From Flavobacteriaceae bacterium UBA3611 (lineage in GTDB: Bacteria > Bacteroidota > Bacteroidia > Flavobacteriales > Flavobacteriaceae): a stretch of 64,000 bases of DNA. Each line of letters opens with the position of its first letter. Within the stretch, counting starts at the first letter, position 1. A program made the position numbers and the translations under genes. This document shows positions 43,100 to 51,883 of this stretch, in pieces. Below the pieces are notes generated by a model that worked only from the letters and a program-made list of their open reading frames with translations, made no database searches and was not told the origin of the DNA. The stretch is taken from positions 389 through 64,388 of the forward strand of contig DFLU01000002.1 of NCBI GenBank assembly GCA_002375495.1, written 5' to 3'.

Positions 43100-44875
43100 T
43101 TACCAATCGAATTTATAGGTAGCACCTAGCAGGCCTTGAATGCCCTGCACCGGGTAATTAAGCCATTTTTCATAAGTATCGCTCAACAAATTGCTTCCCT
43201 TCGCAAAAATTGAAAGTCGGTCGTTTACGCGATATCCCAAATGTACATTAGCGTCGAGATAAGCATCAAGGGTTACTTCATTCTCCATAAAACTACCTAA
43301 AAGTCCGTTTCTTACAAAAAGGAAATCTGTACGCTCCCCAACATAAAACAGCGATGCACTTCCATAGATTTTTTCGGTAATACTAAAGTTACTGAACAAG
43401 GTCGCTTTTAAATCAGGCAAGTTCCAAGGTTGGGCTTCCTTTTCAGTATCATAGCTAAAAAATTCTGCGTTCACCCCCAAGCTGAACGTTTCAGAAACTG
43501 CCACATTCAGTTCTCCAAAAATCCCCAGGGTGTTGATATTATCATATACTACCCCGAAAGAATTTCCGTATTCATAGCCTTCCAAATCGGCTGTCCCATT
43601 TCCAAAGTCTGGATTATTCTTAAACAGTGCCTTGCTCTCTTCCCTTCCGTAGGACGCACGCAAGTTATAACCGACGCTGTTGCTCAACTTTCCTTTCAGT
43701 CCACCAAAACCATTATAAATTTGGCTTGTAGGCACTACGGTAAGCGTGGGCGAAACAAAGGGATTTTCCTCTTTAAAATCGAAATAACTATTTTGTGAAA
43801 GTCCGCCATCTACCCCTCCATACGCTATCAGCAATTCATCTACCAAACGGTACGATGCATTTATTTGCGGGTAGATATAAAATTCAGAAATTTCGTCATC
43901 CACTTCAAGTCCGACATAGGTAGAAACCCCCAAAGAAAGCGTAAGATCGTTGTTGAAATAAACCAGCGACGGACTCACACCTGCCAACAGCACATTGTGA
44001 TCTACCCCCGTAGTACCAAGATAGGTTTTTTCGAAACTCCCCCGCAGATAATCTACATCACCTTTTATCTGTAGGGTAAACGTGGTGAGTGGAAATGAAA
44101 ATTCTGGTTGGGCATTGATGTTAAATTCTGAAGAACCATACGCATCGTTTAAAAACCGAAGGTTGGCCGAAATTTTCTCAAAAACAGATTCGTCTACTGT
44201 AATACTACCTCCCACATTCCCGCTGAAATATGTTTGCTGCGGATCGATCGTTGCGAGAAATTCGTCAGAAGCATTATCGTAAGCCCCATTTAACCCGTAC
44301 CAATTGAAGAGTTGATGCTGCACACCACCATCCAAACGATATGAAATATCACGTTGTCTACTTGTGTAGTGACCATCTAACTGGGTGTCATAGTATTTGT
44401 TTTCTAACCGAACGCCATCAATATCGCCTTGTGACGAATTATGACGAAAAAAGAAGCCAGCATCATCTGTTCTACTGATTTGAAAATTGCTATACAATTC
44501 GCCTAAAATCGTTGTATAATTACCAAATCCGAGGGTCGCATAATTGTCGTATAATTTAATAGGTTTAGCCTTTTCTACAGTAGCCGCCTTTCCTTTTGCG
44601 GGAGTAAATGTAGAAGCCACTGGCACCGAAAAAATCTGGTACTGCACCTTCTTTTTCTGAAGGTTTACAGAGTCGTTTAGCACAGGTGTTTCCTTAATTT
44701 TAAAGGCATCACTAATGGTAGGAGTATACGGTCTTACAATATTTACCACTTCGGTACCAATATTTTCCTCTTCCTCTTGCGCATGGGCAGACTGGGAGCA
44801 AATTCCTAAAAGCAAAAGGCAAACAGCTACTATTGAGATGTGATTCTTGATATAACCAATTTTAAAATTTGTCAT
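43100..44875 (-). CDS. Outer-membrane beta-barrel protein, TonB-receptor-like without plug
   Basis: 591 residues. Signal peptide 1-32 (AHA). After a short linker with IVRPYTPTISDAFKIKETP (about 45-63), the protein runs directly into amphipathic beta strands with aromatic belts (YATLGFGNYTTILGELYSNF, GDVDYLRGSFEKTY, YGREESKALF) to a C-terminal strand GLLGATYKFDW ending in an aromatic residue, typical for BAM insertion. The ~150-residue plug domain and SusC-type features of TonB receptors are absent. It lies 30 bp downstream of the large TPR gene. Likely a porin-like partner of that protein; transported substance unknown. Confidence 0.85.
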   Translation of the reverse strand: MTNFKIGYIKNHISIVAVCLLLLGICSQSAHAQEEEENIGTEVVNIVRPYTPTISDAFKIKETPVLNDSVNLQKKKVQYQIFSVPVASTFTPAKGKAATVEKAKPIKLYDNYATLGFGNYTTILGELYSNFQISRTDDAGFFFRHNSSQGDIDGVRLENKYYDTQLDGHYTSRQRDISYRLDGGVQHQLFNWYGLNGAYDNASDEFLATIDPQQTYFSGNVGGSITVDESVFEKISANLRFLNDAYGSSEFNINAQPEFSFPLTTFTLQIKGDVDYLRGSFEKTYLGTTGVDHNVLLAGVSPSLVYFNNDLTLSLGVSTYVGLEVDDEISEFYIYPQINASYRLVDELLIAYGGVDGGLSQNSYFDFKEENPFVSPTLTVVPTSQIYNGFGGLKGKLSNSVGYNLRASYGREESKALFKNNPDFGNGTADLEGYEYGNSFGVVYDNINTLGIFGELNVAVSETFSLGVNAEFFSYDTEKEAQPWNLPDLKATLFSNFSITEKIYGSASLFYVGERTDFLFVRNGLLGSFMENEVTLDAYLDANVHLGYRVNDRLSIFAKGSNLLSDTYEKWLNYPVQGIQGLLGATYKFDW

Positions 44876-44905
44876 ATTATAGATTATAGATTGATGAATG
44901 GGGAA

Positions 44906-47900
44906 TTAGTTTTTGTTCGTTTCAACCGAGGCATTTGTTTTAGACTCGGCACTTTTAATAAGCGACAGTTCAGCTTTAGCTTCGTTCACCACTTCAGGAT
45001 ATTCGGTGAAATTTTTGATCACACTTTCCAATATATAGGTAGCTTGGTAGGCATCGTCGAGCGCATAAAAATTCTTTGCCATGAGCACCAGCCCTTTGGC
45101 ACCATACAATTTAAAACCTGAATATTCTTTGGCTAGATTCTGAACCGAAGCATTGGAAGCTTCATACGCTTTTGCCTTATTTTTAAAATACGCATCATAA
45201 TACAACGCCTCTGCTGCCAAGGCACCCGTAGCAATTTTGGCAACTTCGGCATAGGCAGTTTTTGCTTTGGCCTCATCTCCCGTTTGAATTGCCGATCGCG
45301 CGATGATGATTTGCGCATCACTTTTAATGTTGTTGTCTATTTTTTTATTCTCCAATACTTTTTCGGCATAGGTTACGGCCGCTGCGTATTGTTTTAGTTC
45401 GTAGCTAGCTTTCATGCTATTGGTCTGTGCGAAGATGATGTTCTGCGGAAAATCGGCTTCATTCTCTAAACGTTTCAAAAATTGAAGGGCATTTTCATAA
45501 TCTTTTTCACCTAAGTACAATTCTGAAACACGGGCAAGTGCTTGTTCTGTGAATTCGTTACGCTCTTTAGCAACTACAAACTCAAAATGCGGAATGGCTT
45601 TGGCTGTTTCCTTTTCAGCAAAATACAATTGCCCTAAATAGAAATGAGCCTTGAGTGCGTGCTGCCCATTCGGGAATTGGGCCAAATACTCCTCAAAACG
45701 TGTTGTTGCTTGACGCGTCTTATTTTCAAGATACGGCTGTTCCGCGGCTTGGTAGGTAGCGTCGTCTAATTCGGCATCCTCCACTTGCACAAAATCGAGT
45801 GTGGCCACCCAATTGGCGTAGTCGTTTACCTTACCTTGATCTATGTAAATTAATTTGGCAGATGTTACGGCCTGCAGTGCTTCCGAAGTTCCTGGAAAAT
45901 CTTTGGCCACTCTTTTAAACAAGGCCAATGCATCATTACTTTTCCCGGCATTGTCTAAAAGCAAGGCTTTTTTCATGAGCGTTTTGGCAACAAAACTACT
46001 TTTGGGCTGCTCGCGTAACAATTGCTCGTATACTCTTTCAGCATCGGTTGTTTTATTTAGCGATACGTACGTATTTCCCAACTCGTATAAAGCATCATCC
46101 CGGTAAATAGATTTTGGGTAGGTACGGGTAAATTCTTGCAGTGCTTCAACCTTTTGGGCGGTTCTATCTACAAAACCATAACTGATCGCCCGCTGAAAGG
46201 CTGCGTAATCTTTATCTGGAGATCCCGATTGAATTGCACTATTGTAATTTTCTAGCGCAGGCCAATATTGGCTTGTCACAAAATAACTATCGGCCAAACG
46301 TACATAAGCATCTTGCTTTCTAGCTCCAGAAGCCGTAGAAGACTCCAAATATCCTTTAAACAACGGAATGGCCTCGTTGTAATTTTTCAATTTAAATTGG
46401 TTGTAAGCCAGGCTGTATTTGCTGTTATCCCATTCTGGTGTTTGTGAAGCAGCAGGCAATTGGGCATATTGTTTAAACCCGATAAGTGCCTCTTCAAAAT
46501 TAGAGTTTTGGTAATCGCTCTCGGCTTTCCAATAGGTTGCACGTGCAGTAAAGTTAGCATCTCTGGGTTCTTTCAGAGAATTATTGAACATGGCAATAGC
46601 TTCGGCATAGTTTCCTTCATTGTACAACTCGATACCGCGGAAAAAGGCAACTTTTTGATACGCCAGCTTGTTTTCAAAGTTTTTGTTGTTCTCTAACAAA
46701 TCCATTGCAGCCTTGTAATTTCTAGACGTGATGTAACTGTCTATGAGCAGGTCTTTGAGTGTATCATTGTTTTTATTGTTGGGATAGGTTTCAATAAAAG
46801 ACAAAAGTACGGCGGGTGCGCTTTGATAGTTGTTCCCGATTTCATAGCTAAGTTTGGCGTAGTTTAAAAAGGCATCTTCTTGTATTTCTGCTGAAAAATC
46901 CATTTCCGAAGCATTCTTAAAAGCGTTGAGTGCTTGCTGCTTTTGGTCTAATTTCAGATAGCTTTCGGCCAGATGGTAGTACGCATTTTGAGCCACTGCA
47001 TCGTTGCCGTCGATGATTTTGTTGAATTCACCAATTGCATTTTCATAAGCACCCTGCTTGTAGTAGGCGTAGCCCAATTGGTAATAATCGGTATTGTTCC
47101 ATCGGCCCCGTTTTCCTTTGTATTCTTTTAAATACGGGATGGCTTCGGCATATTGACCCAAGTTAAAATGGCTCTCCCCAATAATTTTTGAAAGCTCGCT
47201 TTTCTCAACAGGGTTCGATTGGTCGTATTGTTCCATGCCCAAATCGATTGCTTCTTGAAATTTACCCAGCTTAAAGTTCATATCGGCTTGGTAGTAGCTC
47301 AGTCCTTCATCATAGCGCTCGTCGCCTTTTACCTCTTCAAAAAGTTCATTGGCTTCGGTATAATCGTCACCTTCATACGCAATAAAACCAAGATAGTATT
47401 TTGCTTGTGAACCGTATTTTTCGGAAGTAGTGACGCGGTTCAAGTACTTTTTTGCTTCGTTAAAACGCTTGTTCTTAAAATAGGCGTAGCCATTATTAAA
47501 ATTGAATTTCTCACGTTCACTTCTAGGCAAGCTCCCTTCATCTACCTTGTCGTACCATTTTCGCGCATAACTGTATTTACCATTTTCAAAATAATAATTG
47601 GCAACATTAATGTAGGCGTCATTTCGTTTGATACTCGTAGGATATTCGGTTACAAACTCTTCCATGAGCTGATCTGCATCCTGTTGGTTTAGTCGTACGG
47701 CACAGTTCGCGATGTAGTAGGCACAATCGCCTTCAACGGTGACTTCTTTGGTGGTGTTTTTTACCTTGGTAAACAAAGATTGTGCGGCCAAGAATTGATT
47801 GTTATTATACAATTCTATGGCTTTGTTATAATCTACTAAATTGTTGGTATGGGTAGCGGTGCGTTGCGATAACGAAGTTAGGGTAACGCACAGCAACACT

Positions 47901-47926
47901 GCTAAAAGAGCGAGGCTTTTGGGCAT
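44906..47926 (-). CDS. Large secreted tetratricopeptide repeat protein
   Basis: 1,006 residues. Signal peptide 1-20. Almost the whole length consists of TPR-like helical hairpins, e.g. LGYAYYKQGAYENAIGEFNKII, YHLAESYLKLDQKQQAL, LGNTYVSLNKTTDAERVYEQLL, YLGQLYFAEKETAKAIPHFE. More than 20 units can be seen by eye. TPR solenoids assemble protein complexes; as a periplasmic or outer-membrane-associated protein it may scaffold the beta-barrel encoded next. Length and order of the pair look fixed rather than accidental, but no function is established to my knowledge. First gene of the cluster. Confidence 0.9.
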   Translation of the reverse strand: MPKSLALLAVLLCVTLTSLSQRTATHTNNLVDYNKAIELYNNNQFLAAQSLFTKVKNTTKEVTVEGDCAYYIANCAVRLNQQDADQLMEEFVTEYPTSIKRNDAYINVANYYFENGKYSYARKWYDKVDEGSLPRSEREKFNFNNGYAYFKNKRFNEAKKYLNRVTTSEKYGSQAKYYLGFIAYEGDDYTEANELFEEVKGDERYDEGLSYYQADMNFKLGKFQEAIDLGMEQYDQSNPVEKSELSKIIGESHFNLGQYAEAIPYLKEYKGKRGRWNNTDYYQLGYAYYKQGAYENAIGEFNKIIDGNDAVAQNAYYHLAESYLKLDQKQQALNAFKNASEMDFSAEIQEDAFLNYAKLSYEIGNNYQSAPAVLLSFIETYPNNKNNDTLKDLLIDSYITSRNYKAAMDLLENNKNFENKLAYQKVAFFRGIELYNEGNYAEAIAMFNNSLKEPRDANFTARATYWKAESDYQNSNFEEALIGFKQYAQLPAASQTPEWDNSKYSLAYNQFKLKNYNEAIPLFKGYLESSTASGARKQDAYVRLADSYFVTSQYWPALENYNSAIQSGSPDKDYAAFQRAISYGFVDRTAQKVEALQEFTRTYPKSIYRDDALYELGNTYVSLNKTTDAERVYEQLLREQPKSSFVAKTLMKKALLLDNAGKSNDALALFKRVAKDFPGTSEALQAVTSAKLIYIDQGKVNDYANWVATLDFVQVEDAELDDATYQAAEQPYLENKTRQATTRFEEYLAQFPNGQHALKAHFYLGQLYFAEKETAKAIPHFEFVVAKERNEFTEQALARVSELYLGEKDYENALQFLKRLENEADFPQNIIFAQTNSMKASYELKQYAAAVTYAEKVLENKKIDNNIKSDAQIIIARSAIQTGDEAKAKTAYAEVAKIATGALAAEALYYDAYFKNKAKAYEASNASVQNLAKEYSGFKLYGAKGLVLMAKNFYALDDAYQATYILESVIKNFTEYPEVVNEAKAELSLIKSAESKTNASVETNKN

Positions 47927-48016
47927 AATTGTCAGGTTTCAGTTTTTAGAGTAGCGTTATTCCTACCCTAGTAACGATTTAAATGGTGGATAATTATATT
48001 TTTTGGGGCTAAAAGA

Positions 48017-48043
48017 TTGCCAATATAAAATTACTTAAATTTA
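48017..48043 (+). promoter_or_regulatory. Possible promoter of the chaperone-like/S8 protease pair
   Basis: TTG at 48017-48019 and TAAATTTA at 48036-48043 resemble -33 and -7 elements with 16 bp between. One mismatch to the -7 consensus; tentative. Confidence 0.3.
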
Positions 48044-48073
48044 GAGCACATAATATTCAACCTTCAATTTCTT

Positions 48074-48544
48074 ATGAAAAATATATTGTTAATAGTAATC
48101 GTCCTAGTTTCAATACACTGCACGGCGCAGCGTGGTAATTCGAATGTTCTCTACGAGAAAAATGGCAAAATTGGAATTGGTACTAACACTCCAGACGAGT
48201 TGCTCACGGTAAAGGGAAAAATCCATACACAGGAAGTCATTGTAGATTTACAAGGTGCGGTAGCTCCCGATTATGTGTTTGAAAAATATGCGGATGGATT
48301 TTCTATTTTGAAACCGTCATACCAACTAATTTCGCTACCAGAATTAGATACCTTTATTAAAAAACACAAACACTTACCAGGAGTTCCTTCGGCAACTGAC
48401 TTAGACGAAGAAGGGATGTCACTAAAGGAGATGAACCTTCTGCTCCTTGAAAAAGTAGAAGAGCTGACTTTATATACCCTTCAGCAGCAAAAGGAATTAG
48501 AGCAATTAAAATCTCAAGTAGAACAACTATCTTCAAAACGATAA
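48074..48544 (+). CDS. Secreted VGIGT/coiled-coil protein, chaperone-like C-terminus
   Basis: 156 residues. Signal peptide ends near CTAQ. KIGIGTNTPDELLTVKGKI (about 31-50) is the Bacteroidota VGIGT motif. The C-terminal part has the KHKHLPGVPSATDLDEEGMSLKEMNLLLLEKVEELTLY signature and then a coiled coil (QQKELEQLKSQVEQL). This C-terminal type resembles tail-spike intramolecular chaperones of Bacteroidota surface proteins, yet here it is almost the whole protein. The stop is 1 bp before the protease start, so the two genes are tightly coupled; it may be a partner, chaperone or substrate of the protease. Confidence 0.82.
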   Translation: MKNILLIVIVLVSIHCTAQRGNSNVLYEKNGKIGIGTNTPDELLTVKGKIHTQEVIVDLQGAVAPDYVFEKYADGFSILKPSYQLISLPELDTFIKKHKHLPGVPSATDLDEEGMSLKEMNLLLLEKVEELTLYTLQQQKELEQLKSQVEQLSSKR

Positions 48545-48545
48545 T

Positions 48546-50201
48546 ATGAATCGAAGTATATTTTTGTTTTTACTCTTGGGGTGTGTTGCATTTGGGCAAA
48601 CCGAATCTGAAGAACGCTTCTATTTTCAACTTACTATTGTTGGTGGGGCAGAATTAGAAATTTCACAGAATTCAGATAAGCAATTTGTGATCATAAACCC
48701 CAACAACAACGACGAAACCCGAATTTATGCAGCTTATAATGTGTATGATTTTCAGAAAGCTTTTAAAAACTCCAGTCGTGAGTTGCTAAAGGAGGTATAC
48801 AATATTGAAACTGATAATGTGGCGCTCATCAGTAATCTAAAACACAACTTTCCAGATAGATATACACGTATCGACCAATATTATCCTGACGAAAAGCCGT
48901 ATTACCCCAATGACTACGGACTTACAAGTCCGGTTGAAAATTTAGGTGCCAACGAGCGTTTTGACGACCTTGACCTTTTAGAATTGCCTAAAGCTTGGGG
49001 AATTACCACAGGATCGAAAAAAGTGGTGATGGGGATTTCAGATTCAAAAGTAGACTCGACCAACCTTGATTTTAAGGGTCAAGTTTCAAAATATTTGTCA
49101 TATGTAAATAGCGGCAAGGGAATGTCTTGTGCCCATGGCTCTAATGTGGCCGGAATTGCGGGTGCTGCGATAAACAATGGCTACGGTCGCGCTGGTATTT
49201 GTCCGGGATGCGATATGATTGTACACGGTTATGGAACTTTTAAGGTGATAGAAGATTTGGTAGAAGCGGGCGCTAAAGTAATTAATACAAGTTGGGTACT
49301 TTGCAATATGGGATCATTACACGAGAATATCGAAGAGCGCATCAACGAACTTTATGAAGATGGAATTATCATCGTAGCAGCGGCCGGAAATGGCAAAGGC
49401 TGCAATAAGGACGGTTTCGACCCAGACGATTATGGCTACCCAAACGCTTTCGAAAAGGTAATTTCAGTGACTGGAACCTTTGTAACCAACGATTATGACA
49501 CGGCCCCAAGATTTAAAGATGATAACGGACGTGAGATCATAGAGTATGTGAAAGATCGGCATGCGTCAAAAATTGGGTTTAAAGCAGATGGTTCGGCACA
49601 AATACCCTATCCGAAATATGGTATGCAAGCCAACAATGCTATAGACATTACCGCCCCCGCCTACACCTATCTTTTAGGCAGTCATATTTGCTATGGTGAA
49701 AGTAAGATGGGGGGCGTAACATCTGGGGCAGCGCCTTTTGTTACTGGGGTTATCGGACTTATCTGGTCTGAGAACTATTGTTTGAGTTCGTATGAGGTAG
49801 AAAGTATCTTGAAATTGAGTTCAGAAGAAATTGAAAACTTAGAGGGGAATACCCGCTACCGCGGAAAATTAGGTGCCGGAAGGGTAAATGCGTATCGTGC
49901 GGTAAAAATGGCGAGAGAAACCAAAGAACTTTTCGGAAACGTAGAAGTAAGCAATCGAGATATGTACCGATACCACTATCGGCTAGAGAATGCTCCGTAT
50001 AATATTACCGTAAAAAACCAAACGTTTCGCGACTCGGCTTCCGTACGGTTTAAAGCTAGAAACGCTATCTATTTAAAACCTGGAACTACACTAAGACCCG
50101 ACAAGACGTCAAGAATGACATTTAAAATTGATGCGACCACCCCAACTGGCGAATGTTTTCCGGAGCCGCCAAAGGCGTATGAGCGACTTTATAAAAAGTA
50201 A
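48546..50201 (+). CDS. S8 (subtilisin-like) serine protease, secreted
   Basis: 551 residues. Signal peptide 1-17. An N-terminal prodomain-like region (about 20-130) precedes the peptidase domain with Asp in ISDSKVD (about 165), His in CAHGSNVAG (HGTHVAG variant, catalytic first His retained), the oxyanion Asn in AAAGN, and Ser in GVTSGAAPFVTG. All catalytic residues are present. The C-terminal ~60 residues (ASVRFKARNAIYLKPGTTLRP, MTFKIDA) resemble a 3-coathanger-stack domain found at the end of Bacteroidota secreted proteins; a classic T9SS type A domain is not seen. Coupled to the upstream coiled-coil gene. Confidence 0.9.
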   Translation: MNRSIFLFLLLGCVAFGQTESEERFYFQLTIVGGAELEISQNSDKQFVIINPNNNDETRIYAAYNVYDFQKAFKNSSRELLKEVYNIETDNVALISNLKHNFPDRYTRIDQYYPDEKPYYPNDYGLTSPVENLGANERFDDLDLLELPKAWGITTGSKKVVMGISDSKVDSTNLDFKGQVSKYLSYVNSGKGMSCAHGSNVAGIAGAAINNGYGRAGICPGCDMIVHGYGTFKVIEDLVEAGAKVINTSWVLCNMGSLHENIEERINELYEDGIIIVAAAGNGKGCNKDGFDPDDYGYPNAFEKVISVTGTFVTNDYDTAPRFKDDNGREIIEYVKDRHASKIGFKADGSAQIPYPKYGMQANNAIDITAPAYTYLLGSHICYGESKMGGVTSGAAPFVTGVIGLIWSENYCLSSYEVESILKLSSEEIENLEGNTRYRGKLGAGRVNAYRAVKMARETKELFGNVEVSNRDMYRYHYRLENAPYNITVKNQTFRDSASVRFKARNAIYLKPGTTLRPDKTSRMTFKIDATTPTGECFPEPPKAYERLYKK

Positions 50202-50260
50202 TTAATTTTAGAGGAAGGGTGATACAACTAACAACTGTTTCTTTATTTTTGTTCCTATCG

Positions 50261-50268
50261 TAAATTTG
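50261..50268 (+). promoter_or_regulatory. Candidate -7 box of the FtsE-like gene
   Basis: TAAATTTG fits TAnnTTTG but lies only 6 bp before the ATG, which would make the mRNA nearly leaderless. Tentative. Confidence 0.3.
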
Positions 50269-50273
50269 AATGT

Positions 50274-50957
50274 ATGCCTGAAACCGTTCTTGAATTAAAA
50301 AATGCTTCTATATTCCAAAGGGAAAACCTGATTCTATCAGATGTATCTGTTTCTATCGAAAAAGGTGAATTTGTGTACCTCATTGGTAAAACAGGAACGG
50401 GAAAGAGTAGTTTTATGAAAACACTCTATGGCGACCTACCCCTGCAAAAAGGAGAAGGTCACATTGTTGGTTATGACCTACCCACATTAAAAGAAAAGGA
50501 CATTCCGTTTTTACGGCGGAAATTGGGCGTGGTATTTCAAGATTTCAAGCTACTGAACGACCGCACGGTAAGCGATAATTTATACTTTGTATTAACTGCC
50601 ACCGGTTGGAAGGACAAGGCTGAAATGAACACACGCATTGAGACCGTTCTGGATAAAGTGGGCATGAAAACCAAAGCATTTAAATATCCCTACCAATTAT
50701 CTGGGGGTGAACAGCAACGTGTTGCCATTGCGCGGGCTTTGTTGAACGATCCTGAACTAATTTTGGCCGATGAGCCTACCGGAAATCTCGATCCGCAAAC
50801 AAGTGTAGAAGTGATGCAAGTACTTCAAGAAATTAACAAAAATGGAAATACCATTTTAATGGCTACGCATGATTATGCCCTTTTGTTAAAGTATCCTTCT
50901 AAAACCCTGAAATGCGATGAAAGCCAAATTTTTGAGGTAGTCCAGAAAACCGTTTAG
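50274..50957 (+). CDS. ABC transporter ATP-binding protein, FtsE-like
   Basis: 227 residues, typical FtsE/LolD length. Walker A GKTGTGKSS, Q-loop VVFQDFKLL, signature LSGGEQQR, Walker B LILADEPT, His switch ATHDY. The GEFVYLIGKTGTGKSSFMKTLYG and FKLLNDRTV context favours FtsE, which works with FtsX in regulating peptidoglycan hydrolases during division. No permease is adjacent, so the partner is encoded elsewhere. Its TAG stop overlaps the TAA stop of the convergent SGNH gene by two bases (50954-50957). Confidence 0.88.
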   Translation: MPETVLELKNASIFQRENLILSDVSVSIEKGEFVYLIGKTGTGKSSFMKTLYGDLPLQKGEGHIVGYDLPTLKEKDIPFLRRKLGVVFQDFKLLNDRTVSDNLYFVLTATGWKDKAEMNTRIETVLDKVGMKTKAFKYPYQLSGGEQQRVAIARALLNDPELILADEPTGNLDPQTSVEVMQVLQEINKNGNTILMATHDYALLLKYPSKTLKCDESQIFEVVQKTV

Positions 50958-51883
50958 CGGTTCGGCAACTGCTCCATTATAAAATTATTCAAAATTTTGC
51001 TCGCTTTTTCAGCTCCTTCATTGGTAAGGTGGTCTGCATCCCGAAGATCTTTGTCTTTAAAACGCGGATCCTGTGATAATTTAAGATAATGTACGTTTTT
51101 ATGAGCTTGGTCTAAAGTTTCTAGTGTAGTAGACACTCGATCGCGCTTCTCTACCTTAAGTGAATTGTAATAGGTTTTATAAACTGGCATTTCAACCAAA
51201 AACACTTCAATCTGTCGTTTTTTACAATTGGCTATAATTCGCTCTAACCGCTTTGTATTGGTTGTATAATCATACAGGTTATCTTCGTGCTTTTTTACGA
51301 TAATAGGGGTGATTGCTTCCTTGTCTTCAACGATATCACTTTCGTCTTGCATACCATATCCATTAGGGTATGAATTTATAGCTGTACCATCTGCGAATGC
51401 AACATGCATCAACGCTACCGTATTTCTGAAATTTCTTCCTAAGGCCAAACTGTAGTTTCGCACATCAAATAATGAAACAATAGGAACATCGAGACCCATC
51501 TGGTGCTTGTAATAGTATTTTCTCCAGGCATCTTCAGAAGTGTCATCTTCTTGTGATAATGTGAAATAGCTTATGGAAAGTACGATGGCTTCAACTTCTG
51601 GCAAACTATCAATGTATTGGTTAAAAATAAGTTCATCAAAATATAGACTCTGACTCACATTGGCCATATTGAAGGTTCGCTTTTCGAAGTATAATGGATT
51701 TAAACCATAGAATGGGTGAGAATTTCCGAAGAGCAAAATCTCGCTATCCCTGTACTCATTTCGTACTTGTTTATCTTTAAAGGTATAATTAGTCGGGACC
51801 GTTCTATAAAAAACCTCAGCACCTATCCAGACGACAAGAACCGGTAACAAAAAGACTATTATTTTGGTATAGAACTTTTTCAT
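50954..51883 (-). CDS. SGNH-fold acyl-transfer partner of MBOAT (AlgJ/DltD-like)
   Basis: 309 residues. One N-terminal membrane helix (about 5-25), then an SGNH-hydrolase-like fold. Block I is ILLFGNSHPFYGLNP (Ser about 54). The C-terminal DADHLTNEGA supplies the DxxH pair. Such proteins take acyl groups from an MBOAT partner and place them on exported polysaccharide. It directly follows the MBOAT gene (stop and start adjacent), which fixes the pairing. Whether acetyl or a longer acyl group is moved is not visible. Confidence 0.82.
   Translation of the reverse strand: MKKFYTKIIVFLLPVLVVWIGAEVFYRTVPTNYTFKDKQVRNEYRDSEILLFGNSHPFYGLNPLYFEKRTFNMANVSQSLYFDELIFNQYIDSLPEVEAIVLSISYFTLSQEDDTSEDAWRKYYYKHQMGLDVPIVSLFDVRNYSLALGRNFRNTVALMHVAFADGTAINSYPNGYGMQDESDIVEDKEAITPIIVKKHEDNLYDYTTNTKRLERIIANCKKRQIEVFLVEMPVYKTYYNSLKVEKRDRVSTTLETLDQAHKNVHYLKLSQDPRFKDKDLRDADHLTNEGAEKASKILNNFIMEQLPNR

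Noticed and set aside
43100..44875. Calling the beta-barrel a full TonB-dependent receptor
   Set aside because: No plug domain or clear TonB box was found; only the barrel and signal peptide are supported.
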